Shown in pieces: positions 1-6,618 of a stretch of 17,919 bases of DNA. The notes beneath the pieces are model-generated. The model was given only the letters and a program-made list of their open reading frames with translations. It did not search any database and was not told the origin of the DNA. The position numbers were made by a program, and so were the translations under genes. Source of the stretch: CAYYYG01 sp964591375 (lineage in GTDB: Bacteria; Patescibacteriota; Microgenomatia; UBA1406; GWC2-37-13). The DNA lies in contig CAZQAU010000030.1 in assembly GCA_964591375.1 (NCBI GenBank), forward strand, positions 1 to 17,919. Direction: 5' to 3'. How positions within the stretch are numbered: the first letter of the stretch is position 1; each line of letters starts with the position of its first letter.

Positions 1-608
1 TGTCGACCTGTGCCGGAAGGATTATATAAATTGTAATATAAATCTACGAGTTCTTGTCTTTGTAGTACCATAGAACGCAAACCAACTTTAGCCAAGAGTC
101 TGAGTAAGTGGTCGCGTTTTGGATATAAGGATGTTTTAGCACGACTAATCACATATTCTTTGTTCATACCTTTGGCATTAACACCAGAAACCCCAAGCTC
201 CAACGGAGAAAAAGGAAGAGAAAAAAAGAATCTTTTTTCCAACACAGAGTTTTTTTTGACAATATTCTTAACGAATTCTTTGTAGGATAGTAATCTGTTT
301 TTTATTAAGTCAGCAGGTTGTGTTTTAATTTTTCCATCTAAGTATTCTAGATAGGAGGAGATGTCCATTCTCTTGGAAAGAATAAGAATCTGAATGGGAA
401 AAGATAAGGAATTGAGTAAACTCGCATATGAGTAAATGATAGAAGCCTGCTCCTCTTGTGATAAAAGCCAGAAGTTAACGGCGCCAACTTCCACTACAAT
501 AGAGGCAGAAAAATCTTTAAGCAATAAAATATCGTCTTTTACCTCTTCAATTTCGATAAATTTTTGAGTGGTTGATTTAATTGGCGATGTTGGTTTGACA
601 GGGGGCAT
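1..608 (-). CDS. TraC-like type IV secretion protein, 3' end cut off by window
   Basis: The reading frame is open from an ATG at 608 to the window edge, about 202 codons, so the C-terminus is missing. The protein starts MPPVKPTSPIKSTTQKFIEI and continues with a soluble alpha/beta pattern that includes FSASIVVEVGAVNFWLLSQE (about residues 34-53). This resembles the small TraC/VirB4 N-terminal-like proteins that accompany PrgI and a VirB4 ATPase in Patescibacteria and Gram-positive conjugation loci. It lies 33 bases downstream of the PrgI gene on the same strand, so co-transcription is likely, and a VirB4-type ATPase would be expected just outside the window. No Shine-Dalgarno is visible before the ATG. 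The family assignment rests on the neighbour and general similarity; the role in DNA or protein transfer is inferred. Confidence 0.6.
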   Translation of the reverse strand, partial: MPPVKPTSPIKSTTQKFIEIEEVKDDILLLKDFSASIVVEVGAVNFWLLSQEEQASIIYSYASLLNSLSFPIQILILSKRMDISSYLEYLDGKIKTQPADLIKNRLLSYKEFVKNIVKKNSVLEKRFFFSLPFSPLELGVSGVNAKGMNKEYVISRAKTSLYPKRDHLLRLLAKVGLRSMVLQRQELVDLYYNLYNPSGTGR

Positions 609-641
609 AATTTCTTATTTTATATATCTAATATTTATTTT

Positions 642-1523
642 TTATAATAATTCTTTTGAATAAATTTCCATTTGTTTCAGTTGTTCTCCGGTGACAGCTA
701 ACTTCATTGTATCAAATAAATATCCACCTTTTGGATCCTTAACTTCTATGGAGTATTCCCCGTTTGGCAAAGGGTGAAAACTAGCAAAAATACCATGAGG
801 GTTGGTTTTTAGTAATCGTAATGGTTTATTCGTTTTATCTTTTATATATATAAGCACACCAGGCAATGGGATTCTTTTATTGTTTTTAATAACGCCGATA
901 AGAAAGGGATGTGTAGGAGACACTACAGGTTTCGCGGGAACGGCTGATCCTGTGGTCGCGGCAGGAGCTTTTGCTGCTATTTGTGCAGAAACAGAGGGAT
1001 TAGTTTTTGCTCCCATTGGTGGAGTACTCACGGGTTTGGCCACGGATTTTACAGGGCTTAACTGATGGGTGGGTTTTTGCAAGAGAGTTTGTATGTGTTG
1101 CCTATTTTGATTCGGAGGGAGGACGGGTTTTGTTTTAGCCAGATATGCGGCTAATTTTTCCTTAGATTCTATATGAGCCATAACTTTGTGAGGATCGGTA
1201 ACAAAGTAGAGATTTTGTAATATCATAACCGGTGGATTTTCTTTGTGATAAGTATATTGTGTGGGTGACTGCAACCGTTTCCACATGTTTTTAATAAAGA
1301 CATCCAGCGGCCGGTCGTTTACGGGGATAAAAGCGAAGGCGAAACCGGCGCCCACAGTAATAAAAGCAAAAATAATATTAAGAAGAGGAATGGGAATTAA
1401 TTTAAAGACTATAAATCCAACAGGTATAAATACAACTAAGTATAAAAACTGATGCAAAGTCATGAAACCGATCAGTTTAAACTCAAAGCTGGTAATTTGA
1501 CGTGGTATAGGATGCTGCTCCAT
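642..1523 (-). CDS. PrgI family membrane protein with extra C-terminal domain
   Basis: This 293-residue protein begins with the PrgI signature (MEQHPIPRQITSFEFKLIGF), followed by two membrane helices at about residues 21-41 and 45-67. A basic segment (about 75-95, with the WKRLQSP motif) comes next, as in PrgI proteins of type IV secretion/conjugation loci. PrgI is thought to be the VirB3-like inner-membrane partner of the VirB4 ATPase. Beyond about residue 130 there is a low-complexity Pro/Ala/Lys/Thr linker, then a beta-rich domain (about 204-293) with a GVLIYIKD...LKTNPHGIFA...LPNGEYSIEV pattern, resembling carboxypeptidase-regulatory-like or Cna-B-like folds. The tail is longer than the basic family, which is about 100 residues. 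The next gene downstream is a TraC-like protein, supporting a secretion operon. The ATG at 1523 has no Shine-Dalgarno; a TATACT box lies six bases upstream. Confidence 0.8.
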   Translation of the reverse strand: MEQHPIPRQITSFEFKLIGFMTLHQFLYLVVFIPVGFIVFKLIPIPLLNIIFAFITVGAGFAFAFIPVNDRPLDVFIKNMWKRLQSPTQYTYHKENPPVMILQNLYFVTDPHKVMAHIESKEKLAAYLAKTKPVLPPNQNRQHIQTLLQKPTHQLSPVKSVAKPVSTPPMGAKTNPSVSAQIAAKAPAATTGSAVPAKPVVSPTHPFLIGVIKNNKRIPLPGVLIYIKDKTNKPLRLLKTNPHGIFASFHPLPNGEYSIEVKDPKGGYLFDTMKLAVTGEQLKQMEIYSKELL

Positions 1524-1529
1524 GCATTC

Positions 1530-1535
1530 AGTATA
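1530..1535 (-). promoter_or_regulatory. Candidate -10 box of the PrgI gene (leaderless type)
   Basis: On the minus strand TATACT is followed by six bases (GAATGC) and then the start codon. The transcription start would fall at or next to the ATG. There is no good -35 match. The 80-base gap between the S1 and PrgI genes otherwise holds nothing that I can name. Confidence 0.45.
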
Positions 1536-1603
1536 ACGAATATAGATGCTATATTGCTAGATACTTAATGAAGCTACGAAACAAGCTGGAATAGACAATC
1601 CTA

Positions 1604-2689
1604 TTATCGATACAAAATTGGTTTTTCTTTCTGAGGGAGAAGTAAACTCATCTTGCGACTTTTTACATTGATTCTCTCTATAAAGACATGAACTTTTTGA
1701 CCAATCTTCATCTGTTCGTCTCCGGACAATTTACTGACATGAATCAGTCCTTCAACACCGGGTTCTAAACGAACGAAGTATCCATATTGTTCTTTGCGTA
1801 CAACTTCACCTTCGATCTCTTTATCTTTTGGATATTTGGTCTCAATTTCTTCCCAAGGGTCTTTATTGAATCGTTTAAGTGACAGATTTAATTTAAGATC
1901 TGTTTCGTTTTTTTCAACAACCATGACTTTAATGGTCTCGCCTGCCTGTACATAGGTTGAAGCGTCGGTAACTTTTTCCCAAGAAATTTCAGATATATGT
2001 ACTAAACCTTCAACTCCGAGTACTTCACAGAAGATACCAAATTCAGACACTCCAAGGACTTTGGCTTCATATTGTTTACTAACTTCAATTTCGTCAAATC
2101 GTTTCTTTAATTCTTTTTGTGAAATTTTAAGAGCGGCTGCTTTTTGTGAAACAACTAAACGGTTTTTTGCCTGATCAACTTCCAAAACTTTAACCTTAAC
2201 TTTTTGTTTCTCTAATTTGCCAGGTTCATCTAAAAAGTCTGTTGTAAGCTGAATTTTTGGAATAACACCCCGAATACCCATAAAGTCTATAAATACGCCA
2301 CCTTTTCCATATTCACCACAAACAACGTCAATATCTTCTTCTTTTTCTTTCTTTTCTTTTAAGATTTCCCATTTGCCTTTATCAAAGAATTTTCTCATAG
2401 ATACAACAGGAAATCCTTCTTTTGATTCTTCGGAGATTACTCGTGCCCGAACAATGTCGCCTACTTTAAGATATGGTAAATATGTAGAAATTTCTTTTAC
2501 TTCTTTATCGCCGAGTACGGCATTTGCTTTACCACCAACATTAAAAAGGACACCTTTTTTAGAAAGAGACACGATGTTGGCATCGAGTTCCTGTCCTTTT
2601 TTGATTGTGGGAAGTTTTTCCGAGCGAAGTAATGTGTCCATTATATTGGACGTAGTTTTTGGTTCTTTTGTTTTTTGTTTTTTTGCCAT
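1604..2689 (-). CDS. rpsA: Ribosomal protein S1-like, four S1 domains
   Basis: The 361-residue protein has four OB-fold S1 domains at about residues 32-100, 115-183, 204-272 and 289-351. The last two are the most canonical (SEFGIFCEVLGVEGLVHISE and YGYFVRLEPGVEGLIHVSKL). S1 binds mRNA single strands on the 30S subunit and helps initiation, especially on mRNAs with weak Shine-Dalgarno signals. Four domains is the size of S1 proteins in many bacteria outside Proteobacteria (six domains in Escherichia coli). The first domain has diverged. The start at 2689 is fixed by a strong Shine-Dalgarno (AAAGGAGG) ten bases upstream, unusual in this window. Upstream on the same strand is the DUF5667 gene, 77 bases away. 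The name rpsA is a family-level call; a generic S1 RNA-binding protein is the alternative. Confidence 0.85.
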   Translation of the reverse strand: MAKKQKTKEPKTTSNIMDTLLRSEKLPTIKKGQELDANIVSLSKKGVLFNVGGKANAVLGDKEVKEISTYLPYLKVGDIVRARVISEESKEGFPVVSMRKFFDKGKWEILKEKKEKEEDIDVVCGEYGKGGVFIDFMGIRGVIPKIQLTTDFLDEPGKLEKQKVKVKVLEVDQAKNRLVVSQKAAALKISQKELKKRFDEIEVSKQYEAKVLGVSEFGIFCEVLGVEGLVHISEISWEKVTDASTYVQAGETIKVMVVEKNETDLKLNLSLKRFNKDPWEEIETKYPKDKEIEGEVVRKEQYGYFVRLEPGVEGLIHVSKLSGDEQMKIGQKVHVFIERINVKSRKMSLLLPQKEKPILYR

Positions 2690-2699
2690 CTATAAAATT

Positions 2700-2723
2700 C
2701 CTCCTTTAGCTATATTGAGCTAA
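2700..2723 (-). promoter_or_regulatory. Shine-Dalgarno plus abutting 6-bp inverted repeat before rpsA
   Basis: The Shine-Dalgarno AAAGGAGG occupies 2707-2700 on the minus strand. Directly upstream is an inverted repeat, TTAGCT (2723-2718) and AGCTAA (2711-2706) with a six-base loop, whose downstream arm overlaps the first bases of the Shine-Dalgarno. A TAGAAT -10-like box lies at 2730-2725. If transcription starts at about 2718, the dyad is an operator-like DNA element; if it starts further up, it is an RNA hairpin next to the ribosome binding site. Confidence 0.5.
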
Positions 2724-2766
2724 GATTCTATAGTCTATCAAACGAACATGAAAAAAACAAACGAAA

Positions 2767-3300
2767 TTACAGAGACTTTAAATCTTTTTCAATTTGTTTG
2801 TTTAAATCAAGTATCTGTTGAAGAGATTCTAATTCACCTTGAGGAAGCTGTCTGAGTAATGTGTCGATCACTTCCCGGTGTTTTTGATTGCTTAACTTTA
2901 ACTGTAATATTAAGTCTTCGGGAGCTCCAGATCCTTGACTTTTTGAAGTTTTAAGAAGAGTAGAAATTTGTAGAAAATATTTTTCACCTTTTGAAAGTGT
3001 TGAAATGGCCGGTTTAATTTTCCCTTTTTCTATTAATGCTTCAGCCATGGCTACACGTTTATCAGAAAATAATAAATATAATCGGGCTTTTTTAACAGGG
3101 TCTCGCGTAGTGTAGTCTAATGCACGATCTCGGGCTACTTTTAATGCATATAAAGGATGGTCCGGCAGAATTCCAGGATATGGCAAATCATAAGCCACCT
3201 TTTCGGTTGCGGTTGCCAATTGGGTGGAATAGTTGAAAATGCTGAAAAACGAAATTGGTAGGAAAATAATCAAAAAGATGAACAGGAAGGCTTTTCTCAT
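2767..3300 (-). CDS. Secreted DUF5667 domain protein
   Basis: This 177-residue protein has an N-terminal hydrophobic segment at about residues 4-24, a signal peptide or membrane anchor. The motif PYPGILPDHPLYALKVARDR (residues 40-59) follows, typical of DUF5667 (short segment after export, then 'PGxLPxxPLYxLKxxxE'). The rest is predicted helical: ARLYLLFSDKRVAMAEALIE (73-92) and a Lys/Gln/Leu-rich C-terminal helix (about 125-177). DUF5667 proteins are common in Patescibacteria and Actinobacteria; no biochemical function is established to my knowledge. It is probably a helical extracytoplasmic protein. A TATACT box with TGT before it ends six bases before the ATG, and no Shine-Dalgarno is seen. 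The promoter sits partly within the hup terminator just upstream. Confidence 0.75.
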   Translation of the reverse strand: MRKAFLFIFLIIFLPISFFSIFNYSTQLATATEKVAYDLPYPGILPDHPLYALKVARDRALDYTTRDPVKKARLYLLFSDKRVAMAEALIEKGKIKPAISTLSKGEKYFLQISTLLKTSKSQGSGAPEDLILQLKLSNQKHREVIDTLLRQLPQGELESLQQILDLNKQIEKDLKSL

Positions 3301-3306
3301 GAGGAA

Positions 3307-3315
3307 AGTATAACA
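3307..3315 (-). promoter_or_regulatory. Extended -10 promoter of the DUF5667 gene (leaderless type)
   Basis: On the minus strand TGTTATACT (extended -10, TGn plus TATACT) is followed by six bases and the ATG at 3300. A weak -35 (TTGTTT, 3335-3330) sits 17 bases upstream, inside the stem of the hup terminator. Transcription would start at or beside the start codon. Confidence 0.55.
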
Positions 3316-3325
3316 AAATAAGCCT

Positions 3326-3370
3326 AAAAAAACAATCCCGCACTTTATTCAAGATACGGGATTGTTTTTA
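3326..3370 (-). terminator. Rho-independent terminator of the HU gene
   Basis: A 13-bp perfect inverted repeat, AAAAACAATCCCG at 3328-3340 and CGGGATTGTTTTT at 3357-3369, has a 16-base loop. On the minus strand the stem runs into a run of seven T. It lies 33 bases after the HU stop. The symmetric A/T ends mean it could also act on plus-strand transcripts, but no plus-strand gene ends here. Confidence 0.85.
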
Positions 3371-3402
3371 TTTTTGTTTAGTTTATTGCAAAGAGTCAAG
3401 AT

Positions 3403-3675
3403 TTACTTGATAATTCTCTTCAAACTTTTTCCGGCTGTAAAGCCAGGAGTTTTGGTTGAAGGAATCTGAATTTCTGCTCCAGTCTGAGGATTGCGTCCTT
3501 TGCGAGCGGCTCTTTTGCGAACCATGAATGTACCGAAACCAGTGACAACAACTTTTTCACCACGTTTCATAGCGTCGGTAATAGAACCGAAGACTGCATT
3601 CACGGAATCTTTAGCTGCTTTTGATGTGAGGCCTGCTTTTTTAGCTACCTGAGCGACTAAGTCTGCTTTTGTCAT
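3403..3675 (-). CDS. hup: HU family DNA-binding protein
   Basis: This 90-residue protein is the normal HU length. It has the N-terminal helical dimerisation part (MTKADLVAQVAKKAGLTSKA), the central strands (VVVTGFGTFMVRKRAARKGR), the DNA-binding arm (GRNPQTGAEIQIPSTKTPGF, residues 60-79) and the C-terminal GKSLKRIIK helix. HU bends and compacts DNA as a dimer in the nucleoid. The Pro within IQIPSTKTP corresponds to the intercalating proline region of the family. A purine-rich Shine-Dalgarno (GGGGGTGGAG) lies just before the ATG, making it one of only two genes here with a clear one. It is transcribed alone: a strong terminator follows and the rny terminator precedes it. IHF cannot be excluded by sequence alone, but HU is the simplest call. 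Confidence 0.93.
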   Translation of the reverse strand: MTKADLVAQVAKKAGLTSKAAKDSVNAVFGSITDAMKRGEKVVVTGFGTFMVRKRAARKGRNPQTGAEIQIPSTKTPGFTAGKSLKRIIK

Positions 3676-4005
3676 ATATTCTCCACCCCCTTTCCATTTA
3701 AATATTAATTTGTAATGTCAAATAAGTATGATCTGCTTTTTTAAAAAAAACTGTGATAAATGTGTTGGTAAACGCGATCTTTGTTGGGGAAGATTGTAAA
3801 AAACTAATTGTGTGCATGGTAGTAAGCTAAACATTTTAAAATCAGATCAAATACAAACAGCTTAGTGCATTCTGGGCTTCATGTCAATCTGTATTAAAAT
3901 ATCGTATTATAACAATCCATATCAAATTTGAGGCCTTGCAATAACGCAAACGTGTGGGTATCGGAGGTTTGTCTTAAAAAAGATTGTTGCAGTAAGATAA
4001 ATAAA
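3676..4005. other. Long intergenic region upstream of hup, no gene seen
   Basis: This roughly 330-base stretch between the hup start and the rny terminator has no convincing ORF and no tRNA or known structured RNA that I can recognise. It contains a minus-strand extended -10 promoter at 3914-3906. That implies an untranslated hup leader of about 220 bases, or a small RNA. A TTGACA lies near 3726-3721 (minus) but lacks a well-spaced -10 box. Confidence 0.5.
3906..3914 (-). promoter_or_regulatory. Extended -10 promoter, likely for hup
   Basis: The minus strand reads TGTTATAAT, a perfect extended -10 element. No good -35 is present 17 bases upstream, as is common for extended -10 promoters. It lies beyond the rny terminator and points towards hup, with a predicted start near 3899. 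Confidence 0.5.
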
Positions 4006-4032
4006 AAAAGGGCGCGGAGCCCGCGCCCTTTT
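4003..4032 (-). terminator. Rho-independent terminator of rny
   Basis: A 12-bp stem, AAAAGGGCGCGG (4006-4017) and CCGCGCCCTTTT (4021-4032), has a 3-base loop. On the minus strand it is followed by a T run (complement of the A run at 4003-4009). It begins 11 bases after the RNase Y stop. The GC-rich core stands out strongly from the AT-rich surroundings. Confidence 0.92.
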
Positions 4033-4042
4033 ATATATACAA

Positions 4043-5500
4043 TTATATTTTTGTTGTAGCTTCTGTGCGGAATTCACGAATGATGGTGACCTTAATTTGT
4101 CCAGGGAACACTTCGAACTTTTGTTCCAGTTCTTCTTTAATTTTTGCTGCAAGGATAGTGGCATCATTATCGTTTATTTCATCAGGTTTAACAATGACCC
4201 GGAGTTCACGACCAGCCTGTAATGCGTATACTTCGCGGACACCCTTTTTAGCTCGAGCGATGTCTTCGATGGTTTTAATTCGTTTCAAATATTCTTGCAG
4301 ATCTTCATGACGAGCACCAGGTCGGCCGCCGGAAACGGCGTCTGCGATATATACGATAATTGCTTCAATAGACGGGAATGGAATATCTTCGTGATGAGCC
4401 GCGACACAGTCGACGACTTTTTGTGGGAAATGGAATTTTTTCAATAATTCTACGCCTAAATCCACATGTGAGCCCTCTTTGTCATTTATAACTTTTCCTA
4501 TATCATGAAGGAGACAACCTAATTTGACGGCATTAACATCGGCCTTTAATTCATGAGCCAGGGCTACACCAATGCGAGTTTCTTCGAGAGTATGAAGGAT
4601 CATGTTCTGTCCGTAAGAATATCGATATTTAAACTTACCTAACATAGTCGTAACCTCAGCTGGAAGATTAAAAATTCCGACTTTATGAGCCAGCTCTTCA
4701 CCGGCTTTAAAGATAATTGTTTGTATTTCATCACGAACTTTATGAACTATTTCTTCGATTCTTTGAGGTTGGATACGACCATCACGAATAAGTCTTTCCA
4801 GAGATATACGTGCGATTTCACGTCGTACAGCATCGAAAGAAGAAAGTCTCATGACTCCCTCTTCTTCTAAATCAACATCTACGCCGGTTGCTAATTCGAA
4901 AGCTCGGATATTGCGTCCATCTTTGCCGATAATTCTTCCCTTAAATTCTTCGTTGGGAAGTTGCACGACGGATAAGGTATATTCTGCTGTGTAATCGGTG
5001 GCACCAAAGCGCATAGAATCTATTAATATTTCTTTTGCTTTTTCATCAGCAGCTCGTTTTACTTCCTCTTCACCCTGTTTAATTCTTTTGGCAACATCGG
5101 CTTTTAATTTGTCCTCCCAACCTTGTAACATTAAGTCGCGAGCCTGATCTTTGGTCATTTGGGCAACTTTTTCTAACTTTTGTAAAATCAGATCGCGTTT
5201 CTCTTCGAGTTCTTTTTTAAGTGCTTCAGCCTGTTGTTTTTCTTTTTCTATATTACCACGTTCCCGGTTAATGTTGTTGCGCTGATCTTCCAATTGTTGT
5301 TCCCGGCGGGCCAAGTTTTTTTCCAGCTCGATTGCTTCAGACATTATCTTGCGGGCTTCCCGCTCTGCTTCTTGTTTACGGGCAAGAACTTCCTCATCTG
5401 CTTTCAGAAGAACTTCTTTTGCTTTTTGCTTTACTGAGGCAATCTCAGCCTCATACTCTTTCTGACTCTGAAATAAACGTTTAAAAAATGATCCAAACAT
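4043..5500 (-). CDS. rny: Ribonuclease Y, lacking the usual N-terminal membrane helix
   Basis: This 485-residue endoribonuclease starts mRNA decay in many bacteria without RNase E. Seen in order: a long charged coiled coil (about residues 12-160); a KH domain with the GxxG loop IIGKDGRN (190-197); and an HD domain with H303, H332-D333 (LLHDIGK), the AAHHED motif (367-372) and D387, the metal site. The C-terminal RNase Y-specific region is intact. RNase Y usually starts with a transmembrane helix and is about 510-520 residues. Here the N-terminus is MFGSFFKRLFQSQKEYEAEI, an amphipathic rather than membrane-spanning segment. An in-frame stop (TAA) lies nine codons upstream, so no longer start exists. 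No Shine-Dalgarno is seen; TATTTT ends six bases before the ATG. A strong terminator follows. The 245 bases between this start and recX hold no gene I can support. Confidence 0.93.
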   Translation of the reverse strand: MFGSFFKRLFQSQKEYEAEIASVKQKAKEVLLKADEEVLARKQEAEREARKIMSEAIELEKNLARREQQLEDQRNNINRERGNIEKEKQQAEALKKELEEKRDLILQKLEKVAQMTKDQARDLMLQGWEDKLKADVAKRIKQGEEEVKRAADEKAKEILIDSMRFGATDYTAEYTLSVVQLPNEEFKGRIIGKDGRNIRAFELATGVDVDLEEEGVMRLSSFDAVRREIARISLERLIRDGRIQPQRIEEIVHKVRDEIQTIIFKAGEELAHKVGIFNLPAEVTTMLGKFKYRYSYGQNMILHTLEETRIGVALAHELKADVNAVKLGCLLHDIGKVINDKEGSHVDLGVELLKKFHFPQKVVDCVAAHHEDIPFPSIEAIIVYIADAVSGGRPGARHEDLQEYLKRIKTIEDIARAKKGVREVYALQAGRELRVIVKPDEINDNDATILAAKIKEELEQKFEVFPGQIKVTIIREFRTEATTKI

Positions 5501-5745
5501 ATGGTTAAAATAAGAGGAAAAGGCTTATGAAGATGTTTTGGTATTCGGGTCGTGTCACTTTTTCAATCTAGTATTTAAAATTTATAGGAGATCAATTTTA
5601 AATAAGATTTAATTGGTTTTCTGCGATAGAAAATTAAAAATGAAATTTATGACACGGGGGTTTTTTAAATTATTAAGACTAACAATAATAGTTTTTTTAA
5701 TTAAAGAATACCGGAACATCACTTCACTTATGCCTCTTCTTACAA

Positions 5746-6246
5746 TTAATAATCGTCCTTATTGTACCCGTTTTCCTCATATTTGGCAATAGTTTTTTTA
5801 ATTATGTCAAATGAAAACCCTCTGTTCGCCAGAAAAGAAGCTGCTTTTTGGAAACGAGTTTTTTTATCTAAATACTGAAATTTTCTCCACCGATTCTGTA
5901 GAGCAGCATATGCTAACTCGTCTTCGTTTTGTTCGTGTTCGGCAAAATATTCATCTAGAAGTTCTTTGTTGATACCCAGCTTCATGAGTTCATTTCGTAA
6001 CGCATAAACACTTTTCTGTTTTAGCTTTTTGCGGTTTTCTACATATAGTTCAATAAACTCAGCATCATTAATAAATTTCTGTTCTTCAAGGTGTTTTAGA
6101 GTCTGTTCTATGATACTGGCGGACCAACCATACTTCTCCGATTTTTTTTGAAGATTACGTTCCACTTCTTTTTTTGTACGAGGGCGAAATTTGAGAAAAT
6201 AATATGCAGAATTGAGAGCGCTTTGTAATTTATTTTGATCTGACAT
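5746..6246 (-). CDS. recX: Regulatory protein RecX
   Basis: The 166-residue protein has the three-helix-repeat pattern of RecX: AYYFLKFRPRTKKEVERNLQ at about residues 15-34, then repeats with INDAEFIELYVENRKKLKQK (about 56-75) and FLANRGFSFDIIKKTIAKYE at the C-terminus. RecX binds RecA filaments and limits their growth or activity. It starts six bases after the stop of the nucleotide pyrophosphohydrolase gene, which itself follows recA, so the three genes form a likely operon or at least a conserved functional group. No Shine-Dalgarno is visible; the short spacing suggests translational coupling. No clear terminator follows its stop. Confidence 0.88.
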   Translation of the reverse strand: MSDQNKLQSALNSAYYFLKFRPRTKKEVERNLQKKSEKYGWSASIIEQTLKHLEEQKFINDAEFIELYVENRKKLKQKSVYALRNELMKLGINKELLDEYFAEHEQNEDELAYAALQNRWRKFQYLDKKTRFQKAASFLANRGFSFDIIKKTIAKYEENGYNKDDY

Positions 6247-6251
6247 AGGAG

Positions 6252-6554
6252 TTATTCGATCTTATCAAGAATGATTTTTTTTTCGAAACGTCCATTTGTT
6301 TTCGCTTTTTTTTCTCTGATTTCCTCAATTTGTTGCTGTGTAATTTTTTTGCAATCAACTATTGCATTGATTACTTCAATAATATCGGCAAGCTCTTCTG
6401 TGTTCTGAGATTCCAAAAATTCCTGTACTTCTTCTTGCAGTTTTTGATTAAGAGACAGCATGTATTCTTCATCGGACGCAGTATGAATAATGGGGGTTTG
6501 ACCTCGGGCAGAAATAATGGCTGGGATATTATCGCGAACGAGTTTGGATGACAT
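6252..6554 (-). CDS. MazG-like nucleoside triphosphate pyrophosphohydrolase
   Basis: The 100-residue protein starts MSSKLVRDNIPAIISARGQT, typical of the small 'KLVRDKIPEII' branch of the all-alpha NTP pyrophosphatase (MazG/HisE-like) superfamily. The metal-binding pattern is present: ExxE at E42-E45 and ExxD at E54-D57. These enzymes hydrolyse nucleoside triphosphates to monophosphates and pyrophosphate, often cleaning non-canonical nucleotides. HisE (phosphoribosyl-ATP pyrophosphatase) is a relative, but no histidine genes are nearby, so a house-cleaning role is more likely. Its place between recA and recX fits genome maintenance. Upstream on the minus strand is an extended -10-like TGATAAAGT ending six bases before the ATG, with the palindromic repeat just beyond. 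Confidence 0.75.
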   Translation of the reverse strand: MSSKLVRDNIPAIISARGQTPIIHTASDEEYMLSLNQKLQEEVQEFLESQNTEELADIIEVINAIVDCKKITQQQIEEIREKKAKTNGRFEKKIILDKIE

Positions 6555-6573
6555 AGGATAACTTTATCATAAC

Positions 6574-6606
6574 TAGTAGAGACGTCCCGGCGGGACGTCT
6601 CTACTA
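6574..6606. repeat. Perfect palindromic repeat, copy 1 (recA/NTP-pyrophosphohydrolase junction)
   Basis: A 16-bp perfect inverted repeat has one central base: the left arm is TAGTAGAGACGTCCCG, the centre G, and the right arm its exact complement ending CGTCTCTACTA. It lies 12 bases after the recA stop and 19 bases before the next start. A related copy sits at 11801-11835. The arms share GTAGAGACGT/ACGTCTCTAC, and the differing arm bases change together on both sides. No T run follows on the minus strand, so as a terminator it would be weak; REP/MITE-like element or attenuator are alternatives. Confidence 0.85.
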
Positions 6607-6618
6607 TATTCAATTATT

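Noticed and set aside
802..1065. Plus-strand ORF of 87 codons inside the PrgI gene
   Set aside because: It lies antisense to a recognisable membrane protein with a family signature, shows no domain, and its composition reflects the reverse of the Pro/Ala linker.
1590..1605. AATAG-N6-CTATT inverted repeat at the rpsA stop as a terminator
   Set aside because: Only 5-bp AT-rich arms, overlapping the stop codon, with no T run.
3720..3726. Minus-strand TTGACA before hup as a -35 element
   Set aside because: No acceptable -10 hexamer at 16-18 bases downstream; kept only as a note within the intergenic entry.
3922..4167. Minus-strand ORF of 81 codons reading through the rny terminator
   Set aside because: It overlaps the end of rny in another frame and translates the terminator stem; no homology or ribosome binding site.
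5640..5795. Short plus-strand ORF (about 51 codons) starting ATGAAATTTATGACACGG
   Set aside because: It overlaps the recX 3' end antisense and has no Shine-Dalgarno or recognisable protein; most likely chance.
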